64,000 nt of DNA from Poriferisodalis sp026713105 (lineage in GTDB: Bacteria; Actinomycetota; Acidimicrobiia; Acidimicrobiales; Poriferisodalaceae). Position numbers and translations under genes: made by a program. A model generated the notes under the pieces. The model saw only the letters and a list, made by a program, of their open reading frames with translations. It did no database searches and was not told the DNA's origin. Location: assembly GCA_965115995.1 (NCBI GenBank), contig OZ220472.1:992001-1056000 (forward strand), read 5' to 3'. Shown in pieces: positions 36,841 through 45,328 of the stretch. How positions within the stretch are numbered: the first letter of the stretch is position 1; each line of letters begins with the position of its first letter.

Positions 36841-38070
36841 TCAGCGCGGTGGTGCTGCAGGCACGCGGCCGAACGTTTCGGCCGCCGCGCGATCCACGTA
36901 GCGGGAGACCTCGCGCTCGAACGGGTAAGACAGGTGCGAGCCCTGGTACCACTGCATGTCGGGTCGCTCCCAGTGCTCCCACAGCGTCTTGACGTTGCCG
37001 GGCCGGACCCAGCGGTCGAGCAAGCCGGCGAAAATGTAACGCCGATCGCGGGGGACCTTGCAGGGAAGCGACAGCGGCGACACCACCGAGAGGATCTGCT
37101 CGTACGCCTCCCAAGACAGGCCCCACTGCTCGTAGAAGGGGGGCAGTAGCGGTTCAACCTGCCGGCGGGTGCCGCGTGCCAGATCGCTCTCGGGCACACC
37201 GGCGATGACTGCGGCAAGGTCGTCTTCCAGGGCGGCAGTCATGGCTGCCATGTAGCCGCCGAGTGATATGCCTGACACGGCAACGGACGGCGCTTCGTGC
37301 TGGTCGCGTACCCAGCCGATTACTCGCCGGATGTCCCACGCGCCTTGCGCGACCGTGAACACCGTGTTCATCGCGCCTGCGTGTATGACCCGGGAACCGC
37401 TCAACCCGATTGCGCGGGGCCCGTGCAGCGGCAGAACCACCGCGATCACGTTCAGGCCCCAACGCCGGTGCAAGCGATTCGCGTACAGCATCCACATGTC
37501 CAGCTCTGGCTCGCCGGTGCGGTAGCCGTTGACGGCCACCACCCAGGGCCGCGCCCGGTCGGGATGCTGCAGCATCCACGCGTGCGTGGTGCGAACCGGT
37601 CGGTAGCTCATCCAACGCTCGCGGCCGGGCTCGCCGGGCCACGGCTCGAACTCGCTGTTGAAGCGAACGTGCCAGAAATCCGCATCACCCGCCGAAGTAG
37701 CGCGGATTTGCACGCCGCCGTCGAGTGGCGGGGGAGTGCGGTGGTACGCGGCGGGGTCTTCCAGCCAGCCGCAGTCGGCATAGTGCCTGTGTGCCTCGGC
37801 GAGCTCGGAGCGGAGTCGCTTTCGGAACGGTCCGTCGGGAATTCTCATGCGGGCCGAGGCCAGCTCGAATTGGATGGACCACTCGTCAATCATCCACTTC
37901 CACGCTGCGGCGGGCGTCTGACGCACTGCAGGCAGATCGTCCTCGCTGTGGCCCCGGATCCACTCGGCCACCGAGCCGGCCGCCCGGCAGCCGGCGCGCA
38001 GGGGCGACGCAGGCCGACTCGGGGCCTGCCGACGGCTGCCCGATTGAGTGTCAGCGGGGGCACAGGTCAT
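36841..38070 (-). CDS. Alpha/beta hydrolase family protein
   Basis: 409 residues. After a ~110-residue N-terminal helical part comes the hydrolase core: VVAVNGYRTG, VVLPLHGPRA, nucleophile elbow SGISLGGYMAA, LLDRWVRPGN for the acid and GSHLSYPF for the His. The elbow S-G-I-S-L-G-G resembles PHB depolymerase-like and acetylxylan-esterase-like hydrolases, so granule mobilisation is possible but unproven. It is convergent with the acyl-CoA synthetase and 30 bp downstream of the MarR gene on the same strand. Confidence 0.75.
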   Translation of the reverse strand: MTCAPADTQSGSRRQAPSRPASPLRAGCRAAGSVAEWIRGHSEDDLPAVRQTPAAAWKWMIDEWSIQFELASARMRIPDGPFRKRLRSELAEAHRHYADCGWLEDPAAYHRTPPPLDGGVQIRATSAGDADFWHVRFNSEFEPWPGEPGRERWMSYRPVRTTHAWMLQHPDRARPWVVAVNGYRTGEPELDMWMLYANRLHRRWGLNVIAVVLPLHGPRAIGLSGSRVIHAGAMNTVFTVAQGAWDIRRVIGWVRDQHEAPSVAVSGISLGGYMAAMTAALEDDLAAVIAGVPESDLARGTRRQVEPLLPPFYEQWGLSWEAYEQILSVVSPLSLPCKVPRDRRYIFAGLLDRWVRPGNVKTLWEHWERPDMQWYQGSHLSYPFEREVSRYVDRAAAETFGRVPAAPPR

Positions 38071-38100
38071 GCGACGGAAGTTCTCCTCGGTGATCTGGCG

Positions 38101-38709
38101 CTAGAGCGCGCGGGCATCGAGCCGTGCGAGCGCGGCGTCGGTCGACACCAGCATGCGTTCGAGCAAGTCTGCAAGAACTTCACGCTCTTGGGTGTTGAAG
38201 ACGGTGAAGATCTCTTCGTAGATGCGATACGCGCGGTCTACGAAGTACTGGTGGCGGGACGCCCCGAGGTCGGTCAACTCGACCAGCACCTCTCGGTGGT
38301 CGCGTTCGGCCCGCTGCTTGTAGACGAGCCCATCGGTCTCGAGCCTGGTGATGGCCCGGGTAACGGTGCTTGGCTCGACGTCCATGATGTCCGCGAGTGC
38401 TCGAATCGTCGCTGGCCCGTTCCCGGCCACGGCATCGAGCGCCCGGAATTGGCCCGGTTCGATGGACTGCGATCCGCCGCCGAGGACGTGCCGGCGCAGG
38501 CGCTCGACGGTCGGCCCCAGCCGGGCGGCGCGCCACAGGGCGGCGACCTTGTGATCGAGGTCCCAGTCGTCACCCCACTCGGCGGACACCGGAGCACTCG
38601 GCTGTTGCGCGTCATGAACACGAGGCAGCCCGAGGGTGCGACGAGTGCCGCTGCCTCCAGACTGCGCCGGGTCTCCCGCACCCTGCTGGTCCACATCGAT
38701 CAAGTTCAT
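38101..38709 (-). CDS. MarR-family transcriptional regulator
   Basis: 202 residues. The winged helix is seen as IRALADIMDVEPSTVTRAITRLE with the wing at LVYKQRAERDHREVLVELTD and the usual dimerisation helices after it. The first ~50 residues form a Gly/Ser-rich leader. It is transcribed divergently from the PhaE-like/phaC operon across a 250 bp region containing an inverted repeat over the predicted -10, the classical layout for a MarR repressor. Confidence 0.88.
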   Translation of the reverse strand: MNLIDVDQQGAGDPAQSGGSGTRRTLGLPRVHDAQQPSAPVSAEWGDDWDLDHKVAALWRAARLGPTVERLRRHVLGGGSQSIEPGQFRALDAVAGNGPATIRALADIMDVEPSTVTRAITRLETDGLVYKQRAERDHREVLVELTDLGASRHQYFVDRAYRIYEEIFTVFNTQEREVLADLLERMLVSTDAALARLDARAL

Positions 38710-38797
38710 TGGCTGTATTCATACCCTAGCTGATCTGCCAGCCTCCGGCTAGCAAGTCATTGCAGCGTGTCACACAATTTCTCAAGGCGAAATGCTC

Positions 38798-38826
38798 TTG
38801 TTACACGGCCGTCATCCAGATATGAT
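38798..38826 (+). promoter_or_regulatory. Predicted promoter of the PHA synthase operon
   Basis: TTGTTA and TATGAT are separated by 17 bp, a good sigma-70-type match. The predicted start is near 38833, giving a ~130 nt leader before the PhaE-like gene. Confidence 0.6.
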
Positions 38827-38844
38827 TGCATAGCGTCATGCAAT
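38825..38844. promoter_or_regulatory. Inverted repeat operator overlapping the -10
   Basis: ATTGCAT-AGCGTC-ATGCAAT is a perfect 7-bp inverted repeat with a 6-bp spacer. It covers the end of the predicted -10 and the start point, where binding of the divergent MarR protein would block transcription. Confidence 0.6.
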
Positions 38845-38882
38845 TGATGGACAACGGCGCTTGTCCTGTCCGTTCATCAATT
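38842..38882. promoter_or_regulatory. Nested inverted repeats in the PHA operon leader
   Basis: AATTGATG and CATCAATT flank an inner perfect repeat GGACAA-CGGCGC-TTGTCC. The element lies in the predicted 5' leader, so it could be a second operator or an RNA hairpin. Confidence 0.5.
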
Positions 38883-38961
38883 CGCACCGGTAGGTGTCTC
38901 GCACACCGCCGGAATTCGTGACATCAGACCGGATACCCCCCCTATCCCGGAGGAAATAAAC

Positions 38962-39426
38962 ATGGCCAAGCAGTGGCGTGAGATCTACAACGAATGGGAG
39001 AAGGCCGTAGCACCTGGTCTCCAGCAGTTCGCAGCCTCAGATGGCTTTCGTGACTTCATGGCTGCGAGCGCCAAGGTCTCCAGTGCCTTCACCGCCGAGT
39101 TCGAGCGGGCCAGCCGGCGCTGGTTGCACTTCTGGAACCTTCCGGCTGCCACCGATGTGCGCAAGCTGCGCCAGCAGGTTGCCGCGGTGGATCGTGAGCT
39201 GAAGGGTCTCAAGAATCTCGTGTTTGACGTGGTCGCCGTCGTCCCCGCTGAGGCCGCGCCGGCAACGAATGGCAAGGCAAGCGCGGTTTCGAAGCCGGCC
39301 GCACCCAAGGCGACTGCATCGAAGACCAGCACATCGAAGGCCAGCGCATCGAAGGCGACTGCATCGAAGGCGACCGCCAAGAAGCCCGCTGCGCAGAAGC
39401 CCGCCGCAGCGGTCGAGAAGTCCTGA
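38962..39426 (+). CDS. PhaE/phasin-like PHA synthase partner with Lys/Ala-rich tail
   Basis: 154 residues, preceded by GGAGG. Residues 1-90 are helical (WREIYNEWEKAVAP, FRDFMAASAKVSSAFTAEFERASRRW, LRQQVAAVDRELKGLKNLV), like the PhaE or PhaR subunits that pair with short PHA synthases. Residues ~95-154 are a low-complexity tail of SKATA/KKPAA repeats reminiscent of histone H1-like and PhaF-like tails, which could tether granules to DNA. It lies 30 bp upstream of phaC in the same operon, which supports the role. Confidence 0.7.
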   Translation: MAKQWREIYNEWEKAVAPGLQQFAASDGFRDFMAASAKVSSAFTAEFERASRRWLHFWNLPAATDVRKLRQQVAAVDRELKGLKNLVFDVVAVVPAEAAPATNGKASAVSKPAAPKATASKTSTSKASASKATASKATAKKPAAQKPAAAVEKS

Positions 39427-39456
39427 ACACCCCCGCATCACCCTGAAGGAGCAACC

Positions 39457-40596
39457 ATGTCTGCAACCACTCTTGTCAAGCCCAAAGCCGCCGGCGCCAA
39501 CGGCGAATCATCCGAGCGCACCGCGGAGGTGCCCAACCCGCTCGCCCCATTTTCTGAGATGTGGGAGACCGGCATGAGGCGCTGGTGGAACCTCACCCGC
39601 CACGTCATGGGCATCGACCGCGCCCCGGTCGGCCAGACGCCTCGCGACGCGGTGTGGAGCAACGGCAAGGCCGTGCTCTACCGCTACCGCAGCGAGAACC
39701 CGACCGTCCGTCCGCCGCTGTTGCTGGTCATGAGCTTGGTGAGCCGCTCGTTCATCTTGGACCTGCAGCCAGGCAACAGCTTCATCGAGCGGCTCGTGGC
39801 CGAAGGCTTCGATGTCTTCCTGCTCGACTGGGGCGTACCCGACGAGGAAGAAGCCAACAACACCCTCGAGACCTACTGCGACGAGCTGTTGCCCCAGGCG
39901 GCCGCCAAGGTCAACCAGATGGGCGGCGACAACGGTGTCACCGTCTTCGGCTACTGCTACGGCGGTCTTCTGACGCTGTTGTACGCGGCCGGCCACCCAG
40001 ACGACCCGATCCGCAACGTCGTCGTGATGGCCACCCCGGTGGACTTCACCAAGATGCCGACGGTCATGACCGGCGTCGGTTCCGACGGCATCGACCCGGC
40101 GCACCTGATGGATGCCAGCGGCAACGTGCCGGCCGAGTCGGTGCGGGCGTCGTTCACCCTGCTGACGCCCACCTCCGATCTCAGCACCGTGATGGACTTC
40201 TGGGAGCATCTCGACGACGACAAGTTCCTGAGCTCGTACCAGGCCATGACGTCGTGGACCCGCAATCACATCCCGTTCCCGGGCGCCACGATGGTCCAGA
40301 CCGTCGAGATGTTCATCGAAGGCAACGGCTTCATGACCGGCGACCTGATGCTCGGCGGCCGCAAGCTGGACCTCGCTGACATCAAGGCACCGTTCCTGAA
40401 TGTGATCGCTGAGCGCGACCACATCGTGCCGCCGGAATCCACCTACGGCCTCGACAAGCTGGTCGGCTCCAAAGACGCCACCGAGATGCGACTGCCTGCG
40501 GGCCACGTCGGGCTGATCGTGGGCAACGGCGCTCGCAAGCGCTCGATCCCATCGATGATCGGCTGGATGGTCGAGCACAGCGATATCGCCAAGTAG
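39457..40596 (+). CDS. phaC: Poly(3-hydroxyalkanoate) synthase, short (class III-like)
   Basis: 379 residues, the short form that needs a partner subunit. The PHA synthase box is GYCYGG with nucleophile Cys167; Asp321 (AERDHIVPP) and His350 (AGHVGLIVG) complete the triad. DVFLLDWGVPDEEE is also diagnostic. It polymerises (R)-3-hydroxyacyl-CoA into storage polyester. It has an AAGGAG Shine-Dalgarno and is preceded by the PhaE-like gene and followed by a patatin gene at 9 bp. No phaA/phaB genes are in the window. Confidence 0.93.
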   Translation: MSATTLVKPKAAGANGESSERTAEVPNPLAPFSEMWETGMRRWWNLTRHVMGIDRAPVGQTPRDAVWSNGKAVLYRYRSENPTVRPPLLLVMSLVSRSFILDLQPGNSFIERLVAEGFDVFLLDWGVPDEEEANNTLETYCDELLPQAAAKVNQMGGDNGVTVFGYCYGGLLTLLYAAGHPDDPIRNVVVMATPVDFTKMPTVMTGVGSDGIDPAHLMDASGNVPAESVRASFTLLTPTSDLSTVMDFWEHLDDDKFLSSYQAMTSWTRNHIPFPGATMVQTVEMFIEGNGFMTGDLMLGGRKLDLADIKAPFLNVIAERDHIVPPESTYGLDKLVGSKDATEMRLPAGHVGLIVGNGARKRSIPSMIGWMVEHSDIAK

Positions 40597-40605
40597 CCGC
40601 GGCCG

Positions 40606-41616
40606 ATGACCACCGGTGGCGCGGGCGGGCGCCCACGACCTGATCGCAGCGTGGCGCTCGTCATGGGCTCCGGTGGCATCGTCGGCGGAGCATTCCATGC
40701 CGGCGTGCTCAAGGCGCTCGAGGACACGTGGGGGATCGACGCCCGCGACGTCGACCTGATCGTCGGAACGTCCGCCGGTTCTATCTCTGGCGCGCTGGTT
40801 GCCGCCGGTCTCAGCCCCAGCGACCTCTTCCGGCGCGAGACCCGCCAGCCTCTCAGCCCCCACGGCGAGCGGCTGTTGGGCGCAGCACGGGCGCAGCGCG
40901 GCCCGAAACGGCAGGCCACCGCCGCATTCGGGGCGCCGATGGCACCCCACATCTGGTTGCTGGCAGCTGCGATGCCCGGTCGGGTGTCGCCCGGAACAGC
41001 GCTGGCCTCGATGCTGCCCGAGGGCAAGGTGCCCACGTCGCATGTCGAGCACATAGTCCGGGGGCTCTTCGGCGGCAGATGGCCCGAGGGCGTGGAGCTG
41101 CGAGTGCCCGTCGTCGAACTCGACGATGGGCAGCGAGTTGTCTTCGGCGCAGACGGGCCGGCTACGCCGAGCCAGGCAGTTGCCGCGTCGTGCGCGGTGC
41201 CGGCGGTGTTCGAGCCGGTCGTGATCGACGGGACTTCCTACATCGATGCAGGCGTCCACTCGTCGGACAACCTCGATGTACTGCGGGACGAGTCCTACGA
41301 CCTGGTCGTGGTGAGCTCGCCGATGGGCATCGCCGAGCTGCCGTCGGCGGCCCGACCGTGGGAGATGCCGATTGCCGCGGCGATGGACTTCGGCGCGATG
41401 ACGCTGGGCTGGAGCGCATTGCGCATTGCCAGCCGGATGGCAACCGAATGCGAACGACTGACCTTGACGGAGTGCGAGCGCGTGGAAATTGTCATGCCAG
41501 CATCGGCGGATCTCGATGCGATGGGCAACAACCTGCTGGACCCGCGACGCCGGCCGGCAGTCGCACTGCAGGCCTACGCCACCGCGAGCGAGCAGTTCGC
41601 GGCGCACTCCCTGTAA
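40606..41616 (+). CDS. Patatin-like phospholipase / acyl hydrolase
   Basis: 336 residues. The oxyanion motif GSGGIVGGAFHAG and nucleophile Ser56 in GTSAGS form the first half of the catalytic dyad; the Asp is in SYIDAGVHS (DxG form). Patatins hydrolyse lipid acyl esters. Placement 9 bp after phaC suggests granule surface lipid turnover or polymer mobilisation, but this is inference. No signal peptide. Confidence 0.85.
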   Translation: MTTGGAGGRPRPDRSVALVMGSGGIVGGAFHAGVLKALEDTWGIDARDVDLIVGTSAGSISGALVAAGLSPSDLFRRETRQPLSPHGERLLGAARAQRGPKRQATAAFGAPMAPHIWLLAAAMPGRVSPGTALASMLPEGKVPTSHVEHIVRGLFGGRWPEGVELRVPVVELDDGQRVVFGADGPATPSQAVAASCAVPAVFEPVVIDGTSYIDAGVHSSDNLDVLRDESYDLVVVSSPMGIAELPSAARPWEMPIAAAMDFGAMTLGWSALRIASRMATECERLTLTECERVEIVMPASADLDAMGNNLLDPRRRPAVALQAYATASEQFAAHSL

Positions 41617-41691
41617 GCAGAACAACCTGTCGAGGCGCCGTCCACGCCGGCCGGAAGGCCGCACCTAGGTCCTCAGATCTAGAGTCTCAGC

Positions 41692-43272
41692 GTGCCTGCT
41701 GAAGAACAGACCTCTGCCGCTGAGCGACATCGCCTCTCCGACGGCCTTGTTGCGTTCGTGAAGCGTGACTGCCCGACGTGCTGCGATGTCGAGCCGGTGC
41801 TGGCCGAGCTTGTCGACCATGCAGTGCGCACGGGAACCCGCCTGACGGTGTTCACCCAGGACGACCCCGAGTTCATGGCCGCGCTCGACGGGCCGTCGGC
41901 AGAGGTCCTGCACGATCATGACCTGGCCGTGTCGTGGCATCACGAGATCTCCACGGTGCCCACGCTCATGGCGGTGATGGACGGGCGAGAGATGGCTCGC
42001 ACTGTGGGGTGGGACCGCAGCAGCTGGGAGGCATTGAGCGGGGCCGATGATCTCGGCTCGGGTCTGCCCGACATGCGACCCGGCTGCGGCTCGATGTCGG
42101 TCGACCCCCTGCTCGCCGACGAGCTGGCGCTGCGATTCGGCGCGACATCGTTCACGAGCCGCAAGGTGGAACTCGCTTCGGCTGAGGATCCTGTCGAGGC
42201 GGCATACGACCGCGGCTGGTCCGACGGTCTGCCGGTGGTGCCTCCCACCGAGGCACGCGTGGCTGCGATGCTGGCGGGAACGACGCGGGCACCCGACGAG
42301 ATCGTGGCCGTGGTGCCGCCGACGCTGGCCGAATGCACGGTGGAGAAGGTGGCTGTCAACGCCGTCATGGCCGGCTGCAAGCCCGAGTACCTGCCGGTGG
42401 TGCTCGCTGCCGTCGAGGCTGCCTGCACGGACACGTTCAACATGCACGGCCTGCTGTGCACGCTGTGGTTCTCGGGCCCGATCGTGATCGTGAACGGCCC
42501 GATCCGACGCCGGATCGGCATGAACACCGACAAGAACGCGCTGGGCCAAGGCCATCGTGCCAACTCGACCATCGGCCGGGCCCTGCAGCTCGTCATCCGC
42601 AACGTGGGCGGCGGCAAGCCGGGCATCGGGGGCATCGATCGCTCGGCACTCGGGTCGCCCTCGAAGGTGGGCTGGTGCTTCGCTGAAGACGAGGAGGGCC
42701 TGCCCGACGGCTGGCCGCCGCTGTCGGTGACGCGGGGGTTCGAACCCGGCCAGGACACGGTGACGCTGTTCGCCGGCCACGGCCCGGTCGGCTGCATCGA
42801 CCAGGTCTCCCGCACGCCGAACTCGCTCATTCGAACCCTCGCCCAGCAGCTGCTGTGCGTGGGAAATCGCAAGCTGCCGAGCGAGGCGATGGTGGTGATG
42901 ACGCCCGAGCACATGTCGACCTTCGCCGACTCTGGCTGGACCAAGCAGCGCTTCTACGACGAGCTGGATCCGCTGCTGCAGATGGACCTCGATTTCGCAG
43001 CCTGCGGAGCCGGGGGCATCGAAGAGGGCTTGCCGGCCGCTTTCCTGGACCACCTGAGGGGAAGCGCTGGTGGCGACGGCGGCAGCTCCGATGGCGGACA
43101 CGTGTTCGGGTCGAGCGAGGGCTCGATCGGGGGGAACCTGCGCAAGCTGCCCCCATGGTCGCCGATGGTGGTGCGCGCCGGCGGGGGAGCGGGCGGCTTC
43201 AGCGCCATCATCGAAGGCTGGGTGCCGGGTGCCAAGGGCAGCACCCCGATCACCCACCCGATCCGCCCGTAA
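41692..43272 (+). CDS. Thioredoxin-fold protein fused to a large uncharacterised domain
   Basis: 526 residues. The first ~115 form a thioredoxin-like domain: DCPTCC (Cys27, Cys30) and ISTVPTLMAV with the cis-Pro. A bridge with RPGCGSMSVDP leads to a ~370-residue domain rich in conserved-looking blocks (SDGLPVVPPTEARV, VPPTLAECTVEKVAVNAVMAGC, GPIVIVNGPIRRRIGMNTDKNALGQGHRANSTIGRALQL). I recognise the style of the second part from uncharacterised actinobacterial proteins but know no function for it. It may be a redox enzyme whose N-domain shuttles electrons. It starts with GTG and stands between patatin and secG. Confidence 0.7.
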   Translation: MPAEEQTSAAERHRLSDGLVAFVKRDCPTCCDVEPVLAELVDHAVRTGTRLTVFTQDDPEFMAALDGPSAEVLHDHDLAVSWHHEISTVPTLMAVMDGREMARTVGWDRSSWEALSGADDLGSGLPDMRPGCGSMSVDPLLADELALRFGATSFTSRKVELASAEDPVEAAYDRGWSDGLPVVPPTEARVAAMLAGTTRAPDEIVAVVPPTLAECTVEKVAVNAVMAGCKPEYLPVVLAAVEAACTDTFNMHGLLCTLWFSGPIVIVNGPIRRRIGMNTDKNALGQGHRANSTIGRALQLVIRNVGGGKPGIGGIDRSALGSPSKVGWCFAEDEEGLPDGWPPLSVTRGFEPGQDTVTLFAGHGPVGCIDQVSRTPNSLIRTLAQQLLCVGNRKLPSEAMVVMTPEHMSTFADSGWTKQRFYDELDPLLQMDLDFAACGAGGIEEGLPAAFLDHLRGSAGGDGGSSDGGHVFGSSEGSIGGNLRKLPPWSPMVVRAGGGAGGFSAIIEGWVPGAKGSTPITHPIRP

Positions 43273-43425
43273 TCGCCCGCTGCGGAGGCGACAGGACCCT
43301 CCGCTCCAGCGATCCAGCAGGTCGCAACGTCGCAGAGTCTCCTGCCGCCTCCACAGCTATGGCATCTGTGCCTACTGGCTCGAGTTCTCAGAAGATGCGC
43401 GGATAGGTGAACCTTCCCGCTGTTG

Positions 43426-43502
43426 CACCAGTTATTTCCCGCTCTTGTTCGCTGTCGCTCACGGGCCGCTCGGGCCACGGCTTCGCCTATCGGCTCAGCC
43501 TC
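43426..43502 (+). repeat. Dispersed intergenic repeat, copy 3
   Basis: The best-preserved + strand copy, containing TTTCCCGCTCTTGTTCGCTG, CGCTCACGGGCCGCTCGGGC and GGCTTCGCC. It ends 27 bp upstream of secG and fills part of the 257 bp gap after the thioredoxin-fold gene. The rest of that gap shows no coding signal. Confidence 0.8.
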
Positions 43503-43529
43503 TAAGCGCCGGTAGCCTCGTTGCCCGTG

Positions 43530-43757
43530 ATGACGTGGATTGTCGGCGGGATTCACCTGCTGTCCGCCTTCGGGCTGATCGGCCTTGTGCTGCTGCACAG
43601 CGGCCGAGGCGGAGGCGTTTCTGACATGTTCGGCGGCAGCGTGGGATCTACCGCTGCAGGCTCGACCGTTGCCGAGAAGAACCTCAGCCGCATCACGGTG
43701 GTGGTCGCCGTCTCATTCGGCTTCACCACGTTGATACTGGGCTTGCTCCTCGCCTAG
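43530..43757 (+). CDS. secG: Preprotein translocase subunit SecG
   Basis: 75 residues with two membrane spans (VGGIHLLSAFGLIGLVLLH and VVVAVSFGFTTLILGLLLA) joined by the Gly/Ser-rich loop GRGGGVSDMFGG, the SecG signature. It assists SecYE in protein export. There is no clear Shine-Dalgarno; a GTG at 43527 is an alternative start. Displaced from tpiA by the PHA block. Confidence 0.92.
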   Translation: MTWIVGGIHLLSAFGLIGLVLLHSGRGGGVSDMFGGSVGSTAAGSTVAEKNLSRITVVVAVSFGFTTLILGLLLA

Positions 43758-43771
43758 CGGCCACGGGCGTC

Positions 43772-45238
43772 TCATCTGCCCGGCTGCGACGAGACCTCCG
43801 CACCTCGCCTGATCGCCCGGCCCGGCCGTGCACCCGTGCTGGCGCCGTCCCGCCAAATCGTCCTGCCGTTGACCATGACGAGCTCGATTCCGCGGGCCGG
43901 CTGCTTTGGCTGTTCGAAGGTGGCGGAGTCGATCACCGTCTGCGGGTCGAACAGCACGAGGTCGGCCATGGCACCGACCTGCAGCACCCCCCGTTCGGCC
44001 AGGCCGAAGCGCCGGGCGGGCAGCCCCGTCATCTTGTGCACTGCGGTCTCCAACGAGAAGAGTCCCTGATCACGCGCATAGTGGCCGAGCACTCGAGGAA
44101 ACGTGCCCCACAGGCGCGGGTGGGGGAACTCGTCGTGCGGCAGGCCGTCAGAGCCGATCATGGTGCCCGGGTAGGCAAGGATTCGGCGCACATCCTCCTC
44201 GTCCATCATGAAGAAGATCCCGCCGGCGGGCATCAGTGCGTCAACTGCTGCCTCGGTGTCGAGACCCATCTCGGCGGCGATCTCGGCGAGGTCCCGTCCC
44301 GCTGCCTCAGGCCGAGCTGTGGACCATGTCACCAGCACTCTGTTGGCGTCTGTCAGCTTGGTTGAGCCCAAGCTTGTCGAGCTGGCGATGTAGGGATAGG
44401 CATCGAGGCCCACTTCTTGGTGCTGGCGAGCTGCTTCGATCAGCGTCAGGGTCTCGGTCGAGCGGCCGTGGTTGGCCTGCCCGGAGCACTTGTGATGTGA
44501 GATCACCACCGGAACACCTGCTTCACGGCCGATGGCGAAGGACTCCTCCAAGGACTCGGTGACGTGGTCGGCTTCGTCGCGCATGTGGGTCGTGTGGATG
44601 CCGCCCGCTGCCTGGACTGCGGTGACCAGCTCGATGATCTCCGAGGTCGGAGCGGCTGCAGCCGGGGCGTAGTAGAGACCCGTCGACAGGCCGATGGCGC
44701 CCGCTTCCAGCGCCCGCTCCAAGCGGCGCCGCATGGACGCAATCTCGTTGCCGGTCGCCGGACGGTCGAGGGTGTCCATGGCCTCGACTCGCAACGAGGC
44801 GTGACCGATCAAGCATGCTGCGTTGACAGCCGCCGGGTCGGTGTCGAGGACGGCGAGATAGTCGTCGAATTCCGCGAAGAAGCCTTCGCCGTCGGGGCAG
44901 ACGAGATCGAGTGGTGCCGGCGGACGCCCGCTGGTGCGCAGCGGCGCCAAGCTGATTCCGCAGTTGCCCGTGATTACCGTCGTGACGCCCTGGCTGACCT
45001 TGGGCGCCATCAGGGGGTCGATCAGCAGCGCTCGGTCGTCGTGGGTGTGCACGTCGATGAAGCCGGGCGCTACCGCTTTGCCGCCCGCCTCAATCTCGAC
45101 GGCGGCTCCGGCTTGGCCGAGATCGCCCAAGCCGACGATCCGATCGTCGTCGATTGCGATGTCGCCATGGGTCGACGGGGAACCGGTTCCGTCGATCAAG
45201 CGGGCATTGCGGATGATCAGGTCCGTTGTGTCAACCAC
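43772..45238 (-). CDS. N-acyl-D-amino-acid deacylase family amidohydrolase
   Basis: 488 residues, GTG start. Amidohydrolase signatures: LIIRNARLIDGTGSP, GFIDVHTHDDRAL (metal-binding His), ITGNCGISLAPL, HTTHMRDEADHV, VISHHKCSG and IGSDGLPHDEFPHPR. Members remove acyl groups from D-amino acids or open cyclic ureas; the substrate is not determined. It is convergent with secG and divergent from the LLM oxidoreductase gene across 90 bp. Confidence 0.87.
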   Translation of the reverse strand: MVDTTDLIIRNARLIDGTGSPSTHGDIAIDDDRIVGLGDLGQAGAAVEIEAGGKAVAPGFIDVHTHDDRALLIDPLMAPKVSQGVTTVITGNCGISLAPLRTSGRPPAPLDLVCPDGEGFFAEFDDYLAVLDTDPAAVNAACLIGHASLRVEAMDTLDRPATGNEIASMRRRLERALEAGAIGLSTGLYYAPAAAAPTSEIIELVTAVQAAGGIHTTHMRDEADHVTESLEESFAIGREAGVPVVISHHKCSGQANHGRSTETLTLIEAARQHQEVGLDAYPYIASSTSLGSTKLTDANRVLVTWSTARPEAAGRDLAEIAAEMGLDTEAAVDALMPAGGIFFMMDEEDVRRILAYPGTMIGSDGLPHDEFPHPRLWGTFPRVLGHYARDQGLFSLETAVHKMTGLPARRFGLAERGVLQVGAMADLVLFDPQTVIDSATFEQPKQPARGIELVMVNGRTIWRDGASTGARPGRAIRRGAEVSSQPGR

Positions 45239-45328
45239 AGCCAGAGCCTGTTCCCAACCAAGTCACGACCGCGAGTTCACCACACATCGGGCCCGTATCG
45301 TTCCGGTCGCACGAGACAAGGAGCCCCC

